A stretch of DNA of 64,000 bases from Chryseobacterium lathyri (lineage in GTDB: Bacteria; Bacteroidota; Bacteroidia; Flavobacteriales; Weeksellaceae). Both the position numbers and the translations under genes were made by a program. The notes below the pieces were generated by a model that worked only from the letters and a program-made list of their open reading frames with translations, was not told the DNA's origin and made no database searches. Below are positions 1 through 8,282 of the stretch, piece by piece (the first letter of the stretch is position 1; each line of letters opens with the position of its first letter). The DNA is taken from positions 62,001 to 126,000 of the forward strand of contig NZ_QNFY01000002.1 of NCBI RefSeq assembly GCF_003290185.1, in the 5' to 3' direction.

Positions 1-152
1 AATATTTTAATGAGGAAATGACCTCTATGATTGACCGTTTTTTCAACAGCTCGGTGACTCAGTTTGCATCATTTTTTACTTCTAATGCAAAGTTCAGTCA
101 GAAGCAGTTGAAAGAACTCCGTGATATAATCGACCAAAAGATAAAAGAATAA
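1..152 (+). CDS. BlaI/MecI-type transcriptional repressor (3' end only)
   Basis: This is an open frame from the window edge (frame begins at base 3) to a TAA at 150-152. It encodes about 49 residues ending LKELRDIIDQKIKE. Established knowledge: this fits the C-terminal helical dimerisation part of BlaI/MecI/CopY repressors, which end with a similar leucine/lysine helix. It stops two bases before the ATG of an M56 BlaR1-like membrane protein, the usual repressor-sensor pairing, so the two are almost certainly one operon. The DNA-binding winged helix lies outside the window, so the call rests on this tail and on its neighbour. Confidence 0.75.
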   Translation, partial: YFNEEMTSMIDRFFNSSVTQFASFFTSNAKFSQKQLKELRDIIDQKIKE

Positions 153-154
153 AC

Positions 155-1552
155 ATGTTCATCATTGTTCTAAAAATGTTGCTGTGCTCTTCAGTATGTA
201 TTGCTGTATATTACCTGTTTTTGGAAAAAGAAAAAATGTACCGGTTTAACAGGTTTTATTTGCTTGTTTCTTTGATTTTCTCTCTTGTGATCCCATTCAT
301 TTCCATCACAGTACAGCCTCCAAAAACAGTGAATAAGTCTGAGATCATATTTGAAGATGCCGCACAACAGATCATCCAGACACAGCCTGCCCAGGAAATT
401 TTTGATTGGATAAATCTGATATGTTTCATCTACGGAGCCGTTGCTCTTTTCCTTTTAATAAAAAGTGTCTTGTCAATTATAGCTATCAGAAACGTACAGG
501 GTGAAAAGATGATCTACCAGAATTATACTGTTAAGGTAACTCATGAAAACCTTCCTCCGTTTAGCTTTTGGAATACCATTTATTTAGGTAAGAGTTATAT
601 AAAAAATAATATAATTGATCCAAGGATCTTCCTGCATGAAAAAAAACATATTGACCAGAAACACAGCATAGATCTTATTTTTATAGATATCCTGAAAATT
701 TTCACATGGCTCAATCCAATTCTTCATATTTATAAAAAAGCAATCATTACCAACCATGAATTTCTTGCAGACGAAGCTGTTTTGAACAGCAGATACGATA
801 TAAAAGAGTACCAGAATCTGATTCTTGATGAGATTATCAATATCCAGAACCTGCCTCTTACCCATTCATTTAATTTTAACAACACCAAAAAACGATTTAT
901 TATGATGACAAAGAAAAAATCCAGATTCACTGTCCTGAAAAAAATGGCAGGAATCACAACTCTCATTGCAGCAACAGCTCTATTCGCAGAAAGAACATAC
1001 GCAGTCAATCCTATTGCTCCTTACAACCCCCAAAAAGTGGGCACAGGGACTGTAGAAAATGTGGAGTCTCCTCAAGTCACTTCAACTAACTCTGGTTATT
1101 TTGAAAAAATAAAAGAGAAGCCCAGTAAAGCAGTGGAATTCAAGAAAGAAAATACAAAAGCCGCTGCAGATACTATCTCCCCAAAGAAAACAGCACAAGC
1201 AAATAGTAATGAAGGTAATAACACAAATGTAAACCAACAAGAGGATAGGGATTTTGTTCAAGCAGAATTTCCAGAAGGAGCAAAATTACTTCGCTCAAAA
1301 ATTGGGTCAATGCTTGACACAAGTATATTTGACGGAAAAGAAAAACTGGTAAAATCAACAGCACATATACATGTTGATGAAACCGGAAAAATAAGTCAAA
1401 TAACAGCTTCCGGTGATAATGAGGCATTCAATAAAGAAATTGTTAAAACCGTTACAACAGTAAATAACGGAATGGTATGGAAGCCCGCAACAAGAAATGG
1501 AAAAGCGACAGCAAGCATCTTCACATTGCCTATGTCCATGAGTTTTCAGTAA
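155..1552 (+). CDS. M56 family (BlaR1-like) membrane metalloprotease with C-terminal TonB-like domain
   Basis: The 465-residue protein is the probable sensor partner of the upstream repressor. The N-terminal third holds hydrophobic helices (about residues 1-20, 35-55 and 85-110). A zinc protease motif HEKKH is at residues 161-165 and a downstream glutamate lies in the FLADE segment near 207, as in M56 peptidases. A further membrane segment follows near 265-285. Instead of the penicillin-binding sensor domain of classic BlaR1, residues about 290-360 are a Ser/Lys/Asn-rich linker. The last 95 or so residues look like a TonB C-terminal fold (VDETGKI, MVWKPATRNGK). In this family the protease is thought to cleave the repressor on an envelope signal; that role here is inferred. 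A hairpin terminator follows directly. Confidence 0.8.
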   Translation: MFIIVLKMLLCSSVCIAVYYLFLEKEKMYRFNRFYLLVSLIFSLVIPFISITVQPPKTVNKSEIIFEDAAQQIIQTQPAQEIFDWINLICFIYGAVALFLLIKSVLSIIAIRNVQGEKMIYQNYTVKVTHENLPPFSFWNTIYLGKSYIKNNIIDPRIFLHEKKHIDQKHSIDLIFIDILKIFTWLNPILHIYKKAIITNHEFLADEAVLNSRYDIKEYQNLILDEIINIQNLPLTHSFNFNNTKKRFIMMTKKKSRFTVLKKMAGITTLIAATALFAERTYAVNPIAPYNPQKVGTGTVENVESPQVTSTNSGYFEKIKEKPSKAVEFKKENTKAAADTISPKKTAQANSNEGNNTNVNQQEDRDFVQAEFPEGAKLLRSKIGSMLDTSIFDGKEKLVKSTAHIHVDETGKISQITASGDNEAFNKEIVKTVTTVNNGMVWKPATRNGKATASIFTLPMSMSFQ

Positions 1553-1563
1553 GATGAATTAAC

Positions 1564-1592
1564 AAGCGCTATAAGTTTAGCGCTTTTTTATT
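1564..1592 (+). terminator. Rho-independent terminator after the M56 gene
   Basis: AGCGCT, an eight-base loop, AGCGCT and a T run form a small hairpin eleven bases after the stop codon. It separates the blaI/M56 operon from uvrB. Confidence 0.65.
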
Positions 1593-1675
1593 TTGTATAC
1601 TTTACGGACAGAGAAAAAAAACACAATTAAAACATTCACCTTCAAATACTTTATGAAGGCTAAAAATTTCTTTCG

Positions 1676-1683
1676 TATTTTTG
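1676..1683 (+). promoter_or_regulatory. uvrB promoter -7 box (TATTTTTG)
   Basis: Exact match to the Bacteroidota -7 consensus TAnnTTTG, 18 bases before the uvrB ATG at 1702. No clear TTG -33 element is present. The upstream in-frame TTG at 1681 lies inside this box and therefore cannot be the translation start. Confidence 0.6.
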
Positions 1684-1701
1684 TTGTATACATCATTTCC
1701 T

Positions 1702-3693
1702 ATGAATTTTAATCTTCAATCAGAATATAAACCTACAGGCGACCAGCCACAAGCAATCGAAAAGCTTACAGAAGGCATTGAGATCGGCGAAAAATACCAG
1801 ACCCTTCTTGGTGTAACGGGCTCCGGGAAAACCTTTACTGTCGCAAACGTTGTACAGAATGTACAGAAACCCACATTGGTTCTTGCCCACAACAAGACTC
1901 TGGCAGCACAGCTATTCATGGAGTTTAAGGAATTTTTTCCCGATAACGCTGTTGAGTATTTTGTCAGCTATTATGATTATTACCAACCGGAAGCCTATAT
2001 TGCAACAACCGGGACTTATATTGAGAAAGATCTGAGCATTAACGAAGAAGTAGAAAAACTACGTCTCTCCGCAACAGCCAGCCTTCTTTCAGGAAGAAGA
2101 GATGTACTGATTGTAGCCTCTGTTTCATGTATTTACGGTATCGGAAACCCTTCAGAATTTCATAAATCACTTATCACATTAGCTATTGGAGAAAAAGTAA
2201 CGAGAACCGCACTCCTCCATTCTTTAGTTAATGCATTATATGCCAGAACATTGGGAGACTTTCAGAGAGGTACGTTCCGGGTAAAAGGAGATGTTATTGA
2301 TGTTTTTCCGGCATATGCTGATAATGCAGTGAGGATTCAGTTTTTTGGAGATGAAATCGAAAAAATCCAGAGTTTTGATCCTGTAAGTGGAAATGTAGAA
2401 TCTAATTTTGATCAGATTCAGATTTATCCCGCGAACCTCTTTGTGACATCAAAAGAAACTCTAAACGGAGCTATCAGAAGCATCCAGGACGATATGGTAA
2501 AGCAGGTAGATTTCTTTAATTCTATTGAAAAACCCCTGGAAGCTAAAAGACTTCAGGAAAGAACAGAACTGGATCTTGAAATGATCAAGGAACTGGGCTA
2601 CTGCTCAGGGATTGAGAACTATTCAAGATATCTTGACGGAAGGCTTCCCGGTTCAAGACCATTCTGCCTGATTGATTATTTCCCGAAAGACTTTTTAATG
2701 GTTATTGATGAAAGCCACGTTACTATTCCCCAGGTTCATGCCATGTACGGTGGCGACCGAAGCAGAAAGGAAGCTTTGGTAGAATATGGCTTCAGACTTC
2801 CGGCCGCTATGGACAACAGGCCTCTTAAGTTTGAGGAATTTGAAGCCATGCAAAACCAGGTGATCTATGTTTCTGCAACACCAGCTGATTATGAGCTGGA
2901 GAAAACCGGAGGGGCTTATATTGAGCAGATCATCCGTCCAACAGGGCTTCTCGACCCCGTTATCGAGGTAAGGCCAAGCCTAAACCAGATTGATGACCTG
3001 ATGGAGGAGATCCAAAAAAGAGCAGACGCTGACGAAAGAGTTCTGGTTACCACCTTAACGAAGAAAATGGCCGAAGAACTTACCAAATACTTCATGAAGT
3101 TCGGGATCAGGACAAGATATATCCATTCAGATGTAGAAACGTTGGAACGTATCCAGATTATGCAGGACCTACGTTTGGGAATTTTTGATGTACTCATCGG
3201 GGTCAATCTGTTAAGAGAGGGACTTGACCTTCCGGAAGTGTCTCTGGTAGCCATTCTGGATGCTGATAAAGAAGGTATGCTCAGAAGCAGAAGATCGATG
3301 ATCCAGACGGTAGGACGTGCAGCAAGAAATGTTAACGGAAAAGCAATCATGTACGCCGATAAGATCACAAAATCCATGCAAGCCGCCCTGGATGAAACCG
3401 AATACCGTCGTAAGAAACAAATACAGCATAATGAAGCCAATGGACTTGTTCCTCAGGCCTTAAATAAAAAGATCTCAGAAAATCTTGTGGGAAGAAGTAA
3501 AGACTTCCCGGATCCGAAATACACCCAGAAGGAGATTCTTCAGAAGGCAGCTGAAACAAAAGCCAGCTACGGAGATAAAGACATTGAAAAAATCATTGTC
3601 CAGAAGCAGAAAGAAATGGAAGCTGCCGCTAAAAATCTTGATTTCATAAAAGCAGCCAAGCTTAGAGATGAAATCACAGCTTTGAGAGAATAA
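1702..3693 (+). CDS. uvrB: UvrABC system protein B, excinuclease helicase subunit
   Basis: UvrB (663 residues) receives damaged DNA from UvrA, verifies the lesion by strand separation and recruits UvrC for incision in nucleotide excision repair. Visible features are the Walker A box GVTGSGKT at residues 37-44, HNKTLAAQL at 63-71, the damage-probing beta-hairpin region YYDYYQPEAY at 90-99, the DESH Walker B box at 336-339, and a C-terminal helical UVR domain around 625-660 used to bind UvrC. Length matches the family (E. coli UvrB is 673 residues). The ATG at 1702 gives the expected N-terminus; an in-frame TTG seven codons upstream lies in the promoter. The gene is monocistronic and ends in a strong bidirectional terminator. 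Confidence 0.97.
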   Translation: MNFNLQSEYKPTGDQPQAIEKLTEGIEIGEKYQTLLGVTGSGKTFTVANVVQNVQKPTLVLAHNKTLAAQLFMEFKEFFPDNAVEYFVSYYDYYQPEAYIATTGTYIEKDLSINEEVEKLRLSATASLLSGRRDVLIVASVSCIYGIGNPSEFHKSLITLAIGEKVTRTALLHSLVNALYARTLGDFQRGTFRVKGDVIDVFPAYADNAVRIQFFGDEIEKIQSFDPVSGNVESNFDQIQIYPANLFVTSKETLNGAIRSIQDDMVKQVDFFNSIEKPLEAKRLQERTELDLEMIKELGYCSGIENYSRYLDGRLPGSRPFCLIDYFPKDFLMVIDESHVTIPQVHAMYGGDRSRKEALVEYGFRLPAAMDNRPLKFEEFEAMQNQVIYVSATPADYELEKTGGAYIEQIIRPTGLLDPVIEVRPSLNQIDDLMEEIQKRADADERVLVTTLTKKMAEELTKYFMKFGIRTRYIHSDVETLERIQIMQDLRLGIFDVLIGVNLLREGLDLPEVSLVAILDADKEGMLRSRRSMIQTVGRAARNVNGKAIMYADKITKSMQAALDETEYRRKKQIQHNEANGLVPQALNKKISENLVGRSKDFPDPKYTQKEILQKAAETKASYGDKDIEKIIVQKQKEMEAAAKNLDFIKAAKLRDEITALRE

Positions 3694-3713
3694 TAGATTG
3701 TATTATAATAATT

Positions 3714-3744
3714 TTTAGGGCCGCATCTTCGATGCGGCCCTAAA
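3714..3744. terminator. Bidirectional terminator between uvrB and the DUF3820 gene
   Basis: A 14-bp perfect stem with GGGCCGCATC at its core and a three-base loop, with T runs on one side and A runs on the other. It sits between two convergent genes and can serve both. Confidence 0.85.
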
Positions 3745-3778
3745 TTTATACTTATTTGTCAATCAGAAAGACTCTTCC

Positions 3779-4006
3779 TTATCTTAAAGAAGCTCTGATT
3801 GGTATCAGAAGGTCCATCAGGCCATTGAGCTTAATTTCGTAAACGGTTGAAAGCTGCATTCCTAATTTTCCTTTAGGCATACCCTTTCTGTTGAACCACT
3901 CCAGGTAGCTTACCGGAAGATCAGCAAGCACTGTTCCTTCATATCTTCCAAAAGGCATCTTTACGATGCAGATCTCTTTTAATATTTCTGAATTTACACC
4001 TTCCAC
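3779..4006 (-). CDS. DUF3820 family protein
   Basis: This small soluble protein (75 residues) has the family signature MPFGRYEG followed by LADLPVSYLEWFNRKGMPKG, which identifies DUF3820. The family is widespread and its biochemical role is not settled; one homologue has been called a quorum-sensing-regulated virulence factor, and I do not transfer that function. It starts two bases after the stop of the AI-2E-type transporter gene on the same strand, so it is the last gene of that operon and is closed by the bidirectional terminator. No membrane segment or signal peptide is visible. Confidence 0.8.
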   Translation of the reverse strand: MEGVNSEILKEICIVKMPFGRYEGTVLADLPVSYLEWFNRKGMPKGKLGMQLSTVYEIKLNGLMDLLIPIRASLR

Positions 4007-4008
4007 TT

Positions 4009-5091
4009 TTATACAATTAAATTAACTTTTTCTTCATCATCATTATCCGGCAGTTTAAGATCTGGCGGTGTGTCTTCATCTGAAAATTCATTCCTGTAAA
4101 CCTGGATCAGAAGCAGGGTAAATGAAATAAGGATCGGTCCGAAAATCAGTCCCATAAAGCCGAATAAATTCATTCCCATAATAATTCCGAACACAGTATT
4201 CAATGGATGAATATTTTCAAGTTTCTTTAAAAGGGTGAAGCGAAGCAGATTATCCGTAAGCCCGACTACTATCAAACAATAGGCGGCCAAACCAAGTCCC
4301 TGCCCCGTATTGCCTTCAGCAATCATAAAAATACATACCGGAATATACACAATAGCCGCACCTACAACAGGAACCATTGAAGCAGCAGCTGTTAAAGCAA
4401 AAAGAAGAACCGGACTGGGTGCTCCAAAGATAAAGTACCCTATCAGTGCTACGATTCCCTGCCCTAGGGCTACAACAGGAATTCCAATCGCGTTGGCCAT
4501 GATCAGCTTTCTAAGCTTATCGCCGATCAAAGAAATATTAGCCCTTTTTAATGGAGCGGAAGAGCTCAGTATCTTCTCAAACAGTCTTGGCCTATCCAGC
4601 ATAAAATAAAGGATAAAATACATGGACATTACCACAGTAAGGGTATTAAATGTACCACTTAATGCTGATGTAGAAAACTTTCCTGCAGAATTCTTTACTT
4701 TATCCATATTCTCTTTACTGAGAATATCAAAACTTGTTTTTGAGTAAATGTATGAGTGTATTTTATCCAGAAATACATTGAATTTGGTCATATAAACCTG
4801 GGCATTTCCCAGCTTATCGATCAGAAGGTCGGCAATAAAATAGATTGGAAGAATAAGGATAATAAGACTGGCCAGCATCAAAACAAGCGATGATTGCCAG
4901 GATTTCCATTTTTTTTCTTCCTGCAGATAGAAATTATATCTTCTACAGACCACATAAATAGTGATCGCTCCAAGCACTGATGGTATGAACAGTGAAAGAT
5001 TAAAACAGATTAATCCGGTAAGCACCAGAATTATAGCCAGCAGGGCAACTTGTTTTATCGCAACATTGCTTATCTGTTTATCTTTATCCAT
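4009..5091 (-). CDS. AI-2E family transporter (PF01594-type membrane protein)
   Basis: This 360-residue integral membrane protein has about eight hydrophobic segments. The N-terminal pair (residues about 12-45) is followed by a third helix (70-90), a soluble amphipathic stretch (95-150), and a C-terminal block of helices (150-175, 205-275, 295-335). The pattern and the conserved segment around LIFGPILISFTLLLIQVY match the AI-2E/UPF0118 family. Members have been tied to autoinducer-2 export or Na+/H+ antiport, so the substrate here is unknown. The last 30 residues are acidic and cytosolic. It sits 24 bases after a multi-pass protein gene and two bases before the DUF3820 gene. Confidence 0.85.
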   Translation of the reverse strand: MDKDKQISNVAIKQVALLAIILVLTGLICFNLSLFIPSVLGAITIYVVCRRYNFYLQEEKKWKSWQSSLVLMLASLIILILPIYFIADLLIDKLGNAQVYMTKFNVFLDKIHSYIYSKTSFDILSKENMDKVKNSAGKFSTSALSGTFNTLTVVMSMYFILYFMLDRPRLFEKILSSSAPLKRANISLIGDKLRKLIMANAIGIPVVALGQGIVALIGYFIFGAPSPVLLFALTAAASMVPVVGAAIVYIPVCIFMIAEGNTGQGLGLAAYCLIVVGLTDNLLRFTLLKKLENIHPLNTVFGIIMGMNLFGFMGLIFGPILISFTLLLIQVYRNEFSDEDTPPDLKLPDNDDEEKVNLIV

Positions 5092-5115
5092 TGTGTTCCT
5101 ATCTTATTATTTTAT

Positions 5116-5853
5116 TTATTTCTTAAATTCGATTTGTCTCGGTTTTCCTAAAAAAGCACAATAAGCAGAATACATGACGATCATCATAAAAGGAGCCGTT
5201 AAGATAATACCAATACCGCATAAAACAATTCCGGCAATAGAGATCAGTCCTCCCAATACGGTAGTACCAAGAAACGTTCCGTAATTTTCTTTGGCAATGT
5301 TAAAAGACTTCCCTAATGCTTCAGTAGCCGATGCATTTTCGAATAATAGAATAGGATACCCCAATAAAAGGAAAGGATAAACAAAAATAAACGGGAAAAA
5401 GCACAGCGCCATCGCAACACTTGAAATAATCCCCGAAAGAATACTGTAGATCAGGATATTCACAAAATTCTGCTTATATCCGATGAAAAGGTCTGCAAAA
5501 TCGATCTGAATTTTAGTATTGTATTTATTCACTATATAGATCAGTCCTACGTATAATGGAGCCAATAAAATCCCCAGAAGACCGGACAATGAAAGATAAA
5601 GCGAAAATCCTGGAGCATTCCAGTAGCTGAAATTAGAGTAATCTCCACCTGCATCTTTCATTTCTTCCATCATGGACGCAGAATTGAACCCGCTGACAGA
5701 CTGAATGATGAATCCTCCTATAAGGTAAATTATCATCGCGACGATTCCGTAAAGAAAAACGCCTTTATACATTTCAAATGAATGCGAAATAATGGATCCT
5801 GTATCCCTGTTTGGAACGGATCCCTGTTGATCAAATTCGTTAAATTCTGACAT
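5116..5853 (-). CDS. Multi-pass membrane protein of unknown function
   Basis: The protein (245 residues) has a polar N-terminus (about 30 residues) and then five or six hydrophobic segments (about 33-52, 85-110, 130-155, 155-175, 200-235). It resembles the neighbouring 5925-6647 gene in length and layout: both have cytosolic N-termini, a YK..F/F..LLVGY-type loop between helices and an aromatic C-terminal helix before a lysine end. I see them as distant paralogues. Such proteins in this group are often mislabelled beta-carotene monooxygenase; nothing here supports that, since no His-ligand set or beta-propeller pattern is visible. A TAAATTTG box upstream gives it its own promoter, probably driving the two genes after it as well. 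Confidence 0.6.
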   Translation of the reverse strand: MSEFNEFDQQGSVPNRDTGSIISHSFEMYKGVFLYGIVAMIIYLIGGFIIQSVSGFNSASMMEEMKDAGGDYSNFSYWNAPGFSLYLSLSGLLGILLAPLYVGLIYIVNKYNTKIQIDFADLFIGYKQNFVNILIYSILSGIISSVAMALCFFPFIFVYPFLLLGYPILLFENASATEALGKSFNIAKENYGTFLGTTVLGGLISIAGIVLCGIGIILTAPFMMIVMYSAYCAFLGKPRQIEFKK

Positions 5854-5876
5854 AGTTTAATATTTAATGGTTTCAC

Positions 5877-5884
5877 CAAATTTA
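5877..5884 (-). promoter_or_regulatory. -7 box (TAAATTTG) for the 5853-to-3779 operon
   Basis: On the minus strand this matches TAnnTTTG, with its end 23 bases before the ATG at 5853. It would drive the multi-pass protein, the AI-2E-type transporter and DUF3820. Confidence 0.5.
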
Positions 5885-5924
5885 ACTTTTTTTGGCATAA
5901 AAACATATTAAACCTTTTGAAAGT

Positions 5925-6647
5925 TTAACTTTTTTCCGAGAAAATCATTTTATACAGTGAGTAAATCATTGCGTTCCAAAACGGAAACGTAAAGAGTCCG
6001 CCTATAAAAAATAATGCAAACCCAATAAACTTAAAGAAAATCGCAACAATAACGCAGACCAGTATTTCTAAAAAATATTTTCTTAAAGCCTGAAGATTCA
6101 GTGAAACAGCTTCGAAAATCCGTTTATTGTTAAAAAACATCAGTGGGGCAACAAAAATGGTGACAAATACCCATATAACAGCTAGGATAATAGTCTGAAA
6201 TGTATAGACATAGACAAATGACCAGAAAATATAATATCCTATATATTTGAAAAAATTAAACCCATTGTATCCTACAAGCAGATCTCCAAGTTCCAGTTTT
6301 TCATTCATGTCAATTTTCCTGTAAATCTGATAAAACCCAATATTAAGGGGATAAAGAAAAATAGAAGTTCCGATAATAGCCCAGGAAAAATATTGGAATC
6401 CCGGATTGGACTGCATTTTTACGATCTGCGCAGAATACGCTTCCATGCCATCTTTTGCATATTTCGCCGCTTCTGCATATTGTGCTAAAATACCATACTT
6501 CCCATCAAAGAAGAAAAGCACCGTAAAAAAGATCCCAAAATAAAAAATTGAAAATATTAATTGAAAGAAAAGAGTCTTATTCCAATAGAAAAAAGCCTGC
6601 TTCAGTATAAAATCTATTCCTGGTTTCTGAGGATATCTGCTCTGCAT
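5925..6647 (-). CDS. Multi-pass membrane protein, likely paralogue of its neighbour
   Basis: From the ATG at 6647 the protein has 240 residues, with hydrophobic segments at about 20-45, 85-105, 140-175 and 195-230. The function is not recognised. An upstream in-frame TTG at 6665 overlaps a TACTTTTG promoter box (6663-6670), so the ATG beginning MQSRYPQKP is preferred. Its layout is close to that of the gene downstream (5116-5853), suggesting an old tandem duplication. The promoter is divergent from that of the pabB-like gene, only about 15 bases away. Confidence 0.6.
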   Translation of the reverse strand: MQSRYPQKPGIDFILKQAFFYWNKTLFFQLIFSIFYFGIFFTVLFFFDGKYGILAQYAEAAKYAKDGMEAYSAQIVKMQSNPGFQYFSWAIIGTSIFLYPLNIGFYQIYRKIDMNEKLELGDLLVGYNGFNFFKYIGYYIFWSFVYVYTFQTIILAVIWVFVTIFVAPLMFFNNKRIFEAVSLNLQALRKYFLEILVCVIVAIFFKFIGFALFFIGGLFTFPFWNAMIYSLYKMIFSEKS

Positions 6648-6662
6648 TAAAAAAATTTTACA

Positions 6663-6690
6663 CAAAAGTAATCATCATTAATTATTTTTG
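6663..6690. promoter_or_regulatory. Back-to-back divergent promoters (TACTTTTG on minus, TATTTTTG on plus)
   Basis: Minus-strand TACTTTTG (6663-6670) serves the 6647 gene; plus-strand TATTTTTG (6683-6690) serves the pabB-like gene. The two -7 boxes are separated by only 12 bases, so the polymerases would compete for the site. The plus-strand start site predicted a few bases after 6690 falls at or next to the first ATG of the pabB-like gene. Confidence 0.5.
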
Positions 6691-6694
6691 CAGG

Positions 6695-7672
6695 ATGTTT
6701 TCAATGAATCATCAAAAATTTATGGAAATGGACGAACTTTCCCTTCAGAAGGTTCCGTACTTTTTCATGATCGATTTCCTTTCGGAGAATATAGAAATCT
6801 ATAGAGAAAATGAAATTAATAAATCAGGCTTGTTAGTTGATTTTCAGCAACTATCAAACTCAAAACAGAAACACACCCTCAATAAAAAAATTGAATGGGA
6901 ATCATTTCCGGAAACGCTGGAAAGCTTTAAAAAAGGATTTGATAAGGTTCAGAAAAATATTCGTCTGGGAAATTCTTATCTTGTCAATTATACAAGAAAG
7001 ACTAGGATTCAGACCAATTTAAGCCTCGAAGAAATTTTTTATCACTCAAATGCGAAGTATAAAGTGTTTTATAAAGATTTTTTTGTATTTTTTTCTCCTG
7101 AAACTTTTGTAAAGATTATTGACGGCAAAATTTTGACTTATCCAATGAAAGGTACTATTGATGCATCATTGGAAAACGCGGCTGAAGTTTTGAAAAACGA
7201 CAAAAAAGAAAAAGCGGAGCATTATACTGTTGTGGATCTTCTCCGGAATGATCTCAGCATGGTTGCAGATAATGTGAAAGTTGACCAGTTCCAGCATATA
7301 GACCTCATCAGGACACAGCAAAAAGACCTGTATGCGATGAGTTCTGAAATTTCAGGAAATATAAAGCCAGAGTTTGCAGGAAAAATAGGCAGCATGATGG
7401 AAAAACTGCTTCCCGCCGGGTCAATTCTCGGCGCTCCAAAGCCGAGAACACTGGAAATAATCTTAGATGCGGAAGGATATGACAGGGGTTATTATACCGG
7501 AGTATGCGGCTGGTTTGACGGTGAAAACCTTGACAGCTGTGTGATGATACGCTTTATTGAAAAAGAGGGAGACCTGCTTTATTTCAAAAGCGGTGGCGGT
7601 ATAACGCATATGAGCAAGTTAGAAGACGAATATCAGGAAATGAAAAATAAAATCTATGTCCCAATTCATTGA
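6695..7672 (+). CDS. pabB: Aminodeoxychorismate synthase component I
   Basis: This chorismate-binding enzyme (325 residues) would convert chorismate and ammonia to 4-amino-4-deoxychorismate for folate. Signatures are YPMKGTIDA (residues about 149-157), EHYTVVDLLRND (about 177-188) and PAGSILGAPKPRT near 245, plus the C-terminal GGGITHMSKLEDEYQEM. The protein lacks the long N-terminal domain of trpE-type enzymes, which is typical of short PabB proteins in this phylum. Two starts are possible: ATG 6695, and ATG 6704 (MNHQKFMEMDE). The promoter box at 6683-6690 makes 6704 attractive unless the mRNA is leaderless. The gene overlaps the next gene by 17 bases. No glutamine amidotransferase (pabA) is nearby. 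Confidence 0.88.
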   Translation: MFSMNHQKFMEMDELSLQKVPYFFMIDFLSENIEIYRENEINKSGLLVDFQQLSNSKQKHTLNKKIEWESFPETLESFKKGFDKVQKNIRLGNSYLVNYTRKTRIQTNLSLEEIFYHSNAKYKVFYKDFFVFFSPETFVKIIDGKILTYPMKGTIDASLENAAEVLKNDKKEKAEHYTVVDLLRNDLSMVADNVKVDQFQHIDLIRTQQKDLYAMSSEISGNIKPEFAGKIGSMMEKLLPAGSILGAPKPRTLEIILDAEGYDRGYYTGVCGWFDGENLDSCVMIRFIEKEGDLLYFKSGGGITHMSKLEDEYQEMKNKIYVPIH

Positions 7673-8282
7673 AAGCATAAAAGTAGAAGATCAGGAGATT
7701 TTTCTTCTGGAACTACATCAAAAACGTATCAACCAGACTTTTGCCCATTTCGGGAAAGAGGGCTCTATTGATCTGGCCAAGATCTTCAAAAATCTCGAAC
7801 ATGATGAGGACGGTCTTTTCAAACTGAGACTTTCCTATGACCTTGATAAAAGGGTACGGACAATGATGATTCCATACGCCATTCCTGAAATACAGAGCTT
7901 CCAGTTGGTTGAAAACAACAGCTTTGACTATTCTTTCAAATTTGAAGACCGTAAGGAACTGGACAAGATGAAAATGAAATCAAAAGCTGAAGAGATCATC
8001 ATTGTTAAAAACAACCACATCACTGACACTTCTTTTTCTAACATTCTTTTCTTAAAAGGTAAGGACTGGTTTACGCCGGCTACTTATCTGCTGAACGGAG
8101 TACAGAGGCAGAATCTTCTGAAGCATAAAAAGATAAAAGAAACTGAAATCACACTTCAGAACATTAAGCAGTTTTCTCATTTTCAACTGATTAATGCTCT
8201 GAATGATTTTGATGACATGTTTATTTATCCTATTGACAAGATTACAAATTTACCGGGGAACGAAGAATATCTTGATCTTTAA
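7656..8282 (+). CDS. pabC: Aminotransferase class IV family protein, probable 4-amino-4-deoxychorismate lyase
   Basis: The protein has 208 residues, shorter than the usual 270 of PLP fold-type IV enzymes. The segment FKFEDRKEL has the form of the K-(Y/F)-x-D-R motif that carries the PLP lysine. The downstream IIVKNNHITDTSFSNILF matches the conserved cofactor-phosphate region of the family. Its overlap with the pabB-like gene argues for the lyase step that releases p-aminobenzoate and pyruvate. The shortened N-terminal domain is common in Bacteroidota members. It ends tail-to-tail with menD, with a four-base overlap and no terminator between them. The alternative is another small class IV aminotransferase, but context favours PabC. 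Confidence 0.78.
   Translation: MSQFIESIKVEDQEIFLLELHQKRINQTFAHFGKEGSIDLAKIFKNLEHDEDGLFKLRLSYDLDKRVRTMMIPYAIPEIQSFQLVENNSFDYSFKFEDRKELDKMKMKSKAEEIIIVKNNHITDTSFSNILFLKGKDWFTPATYLLNGVQRQNLLKHKKIKETEITLQNIKQFSHFQLINALNDFDDMFIYPIDKITNLPGNEEYLDL

Noticed and set aside
5116-6647. Beta-carotene 15,15'-monooxygenase annotation for the two multi-pass proteins
   Set aside because: No four-histidine iron site and no propeller pattern are present; they are plain multi-pass membrane proteins.
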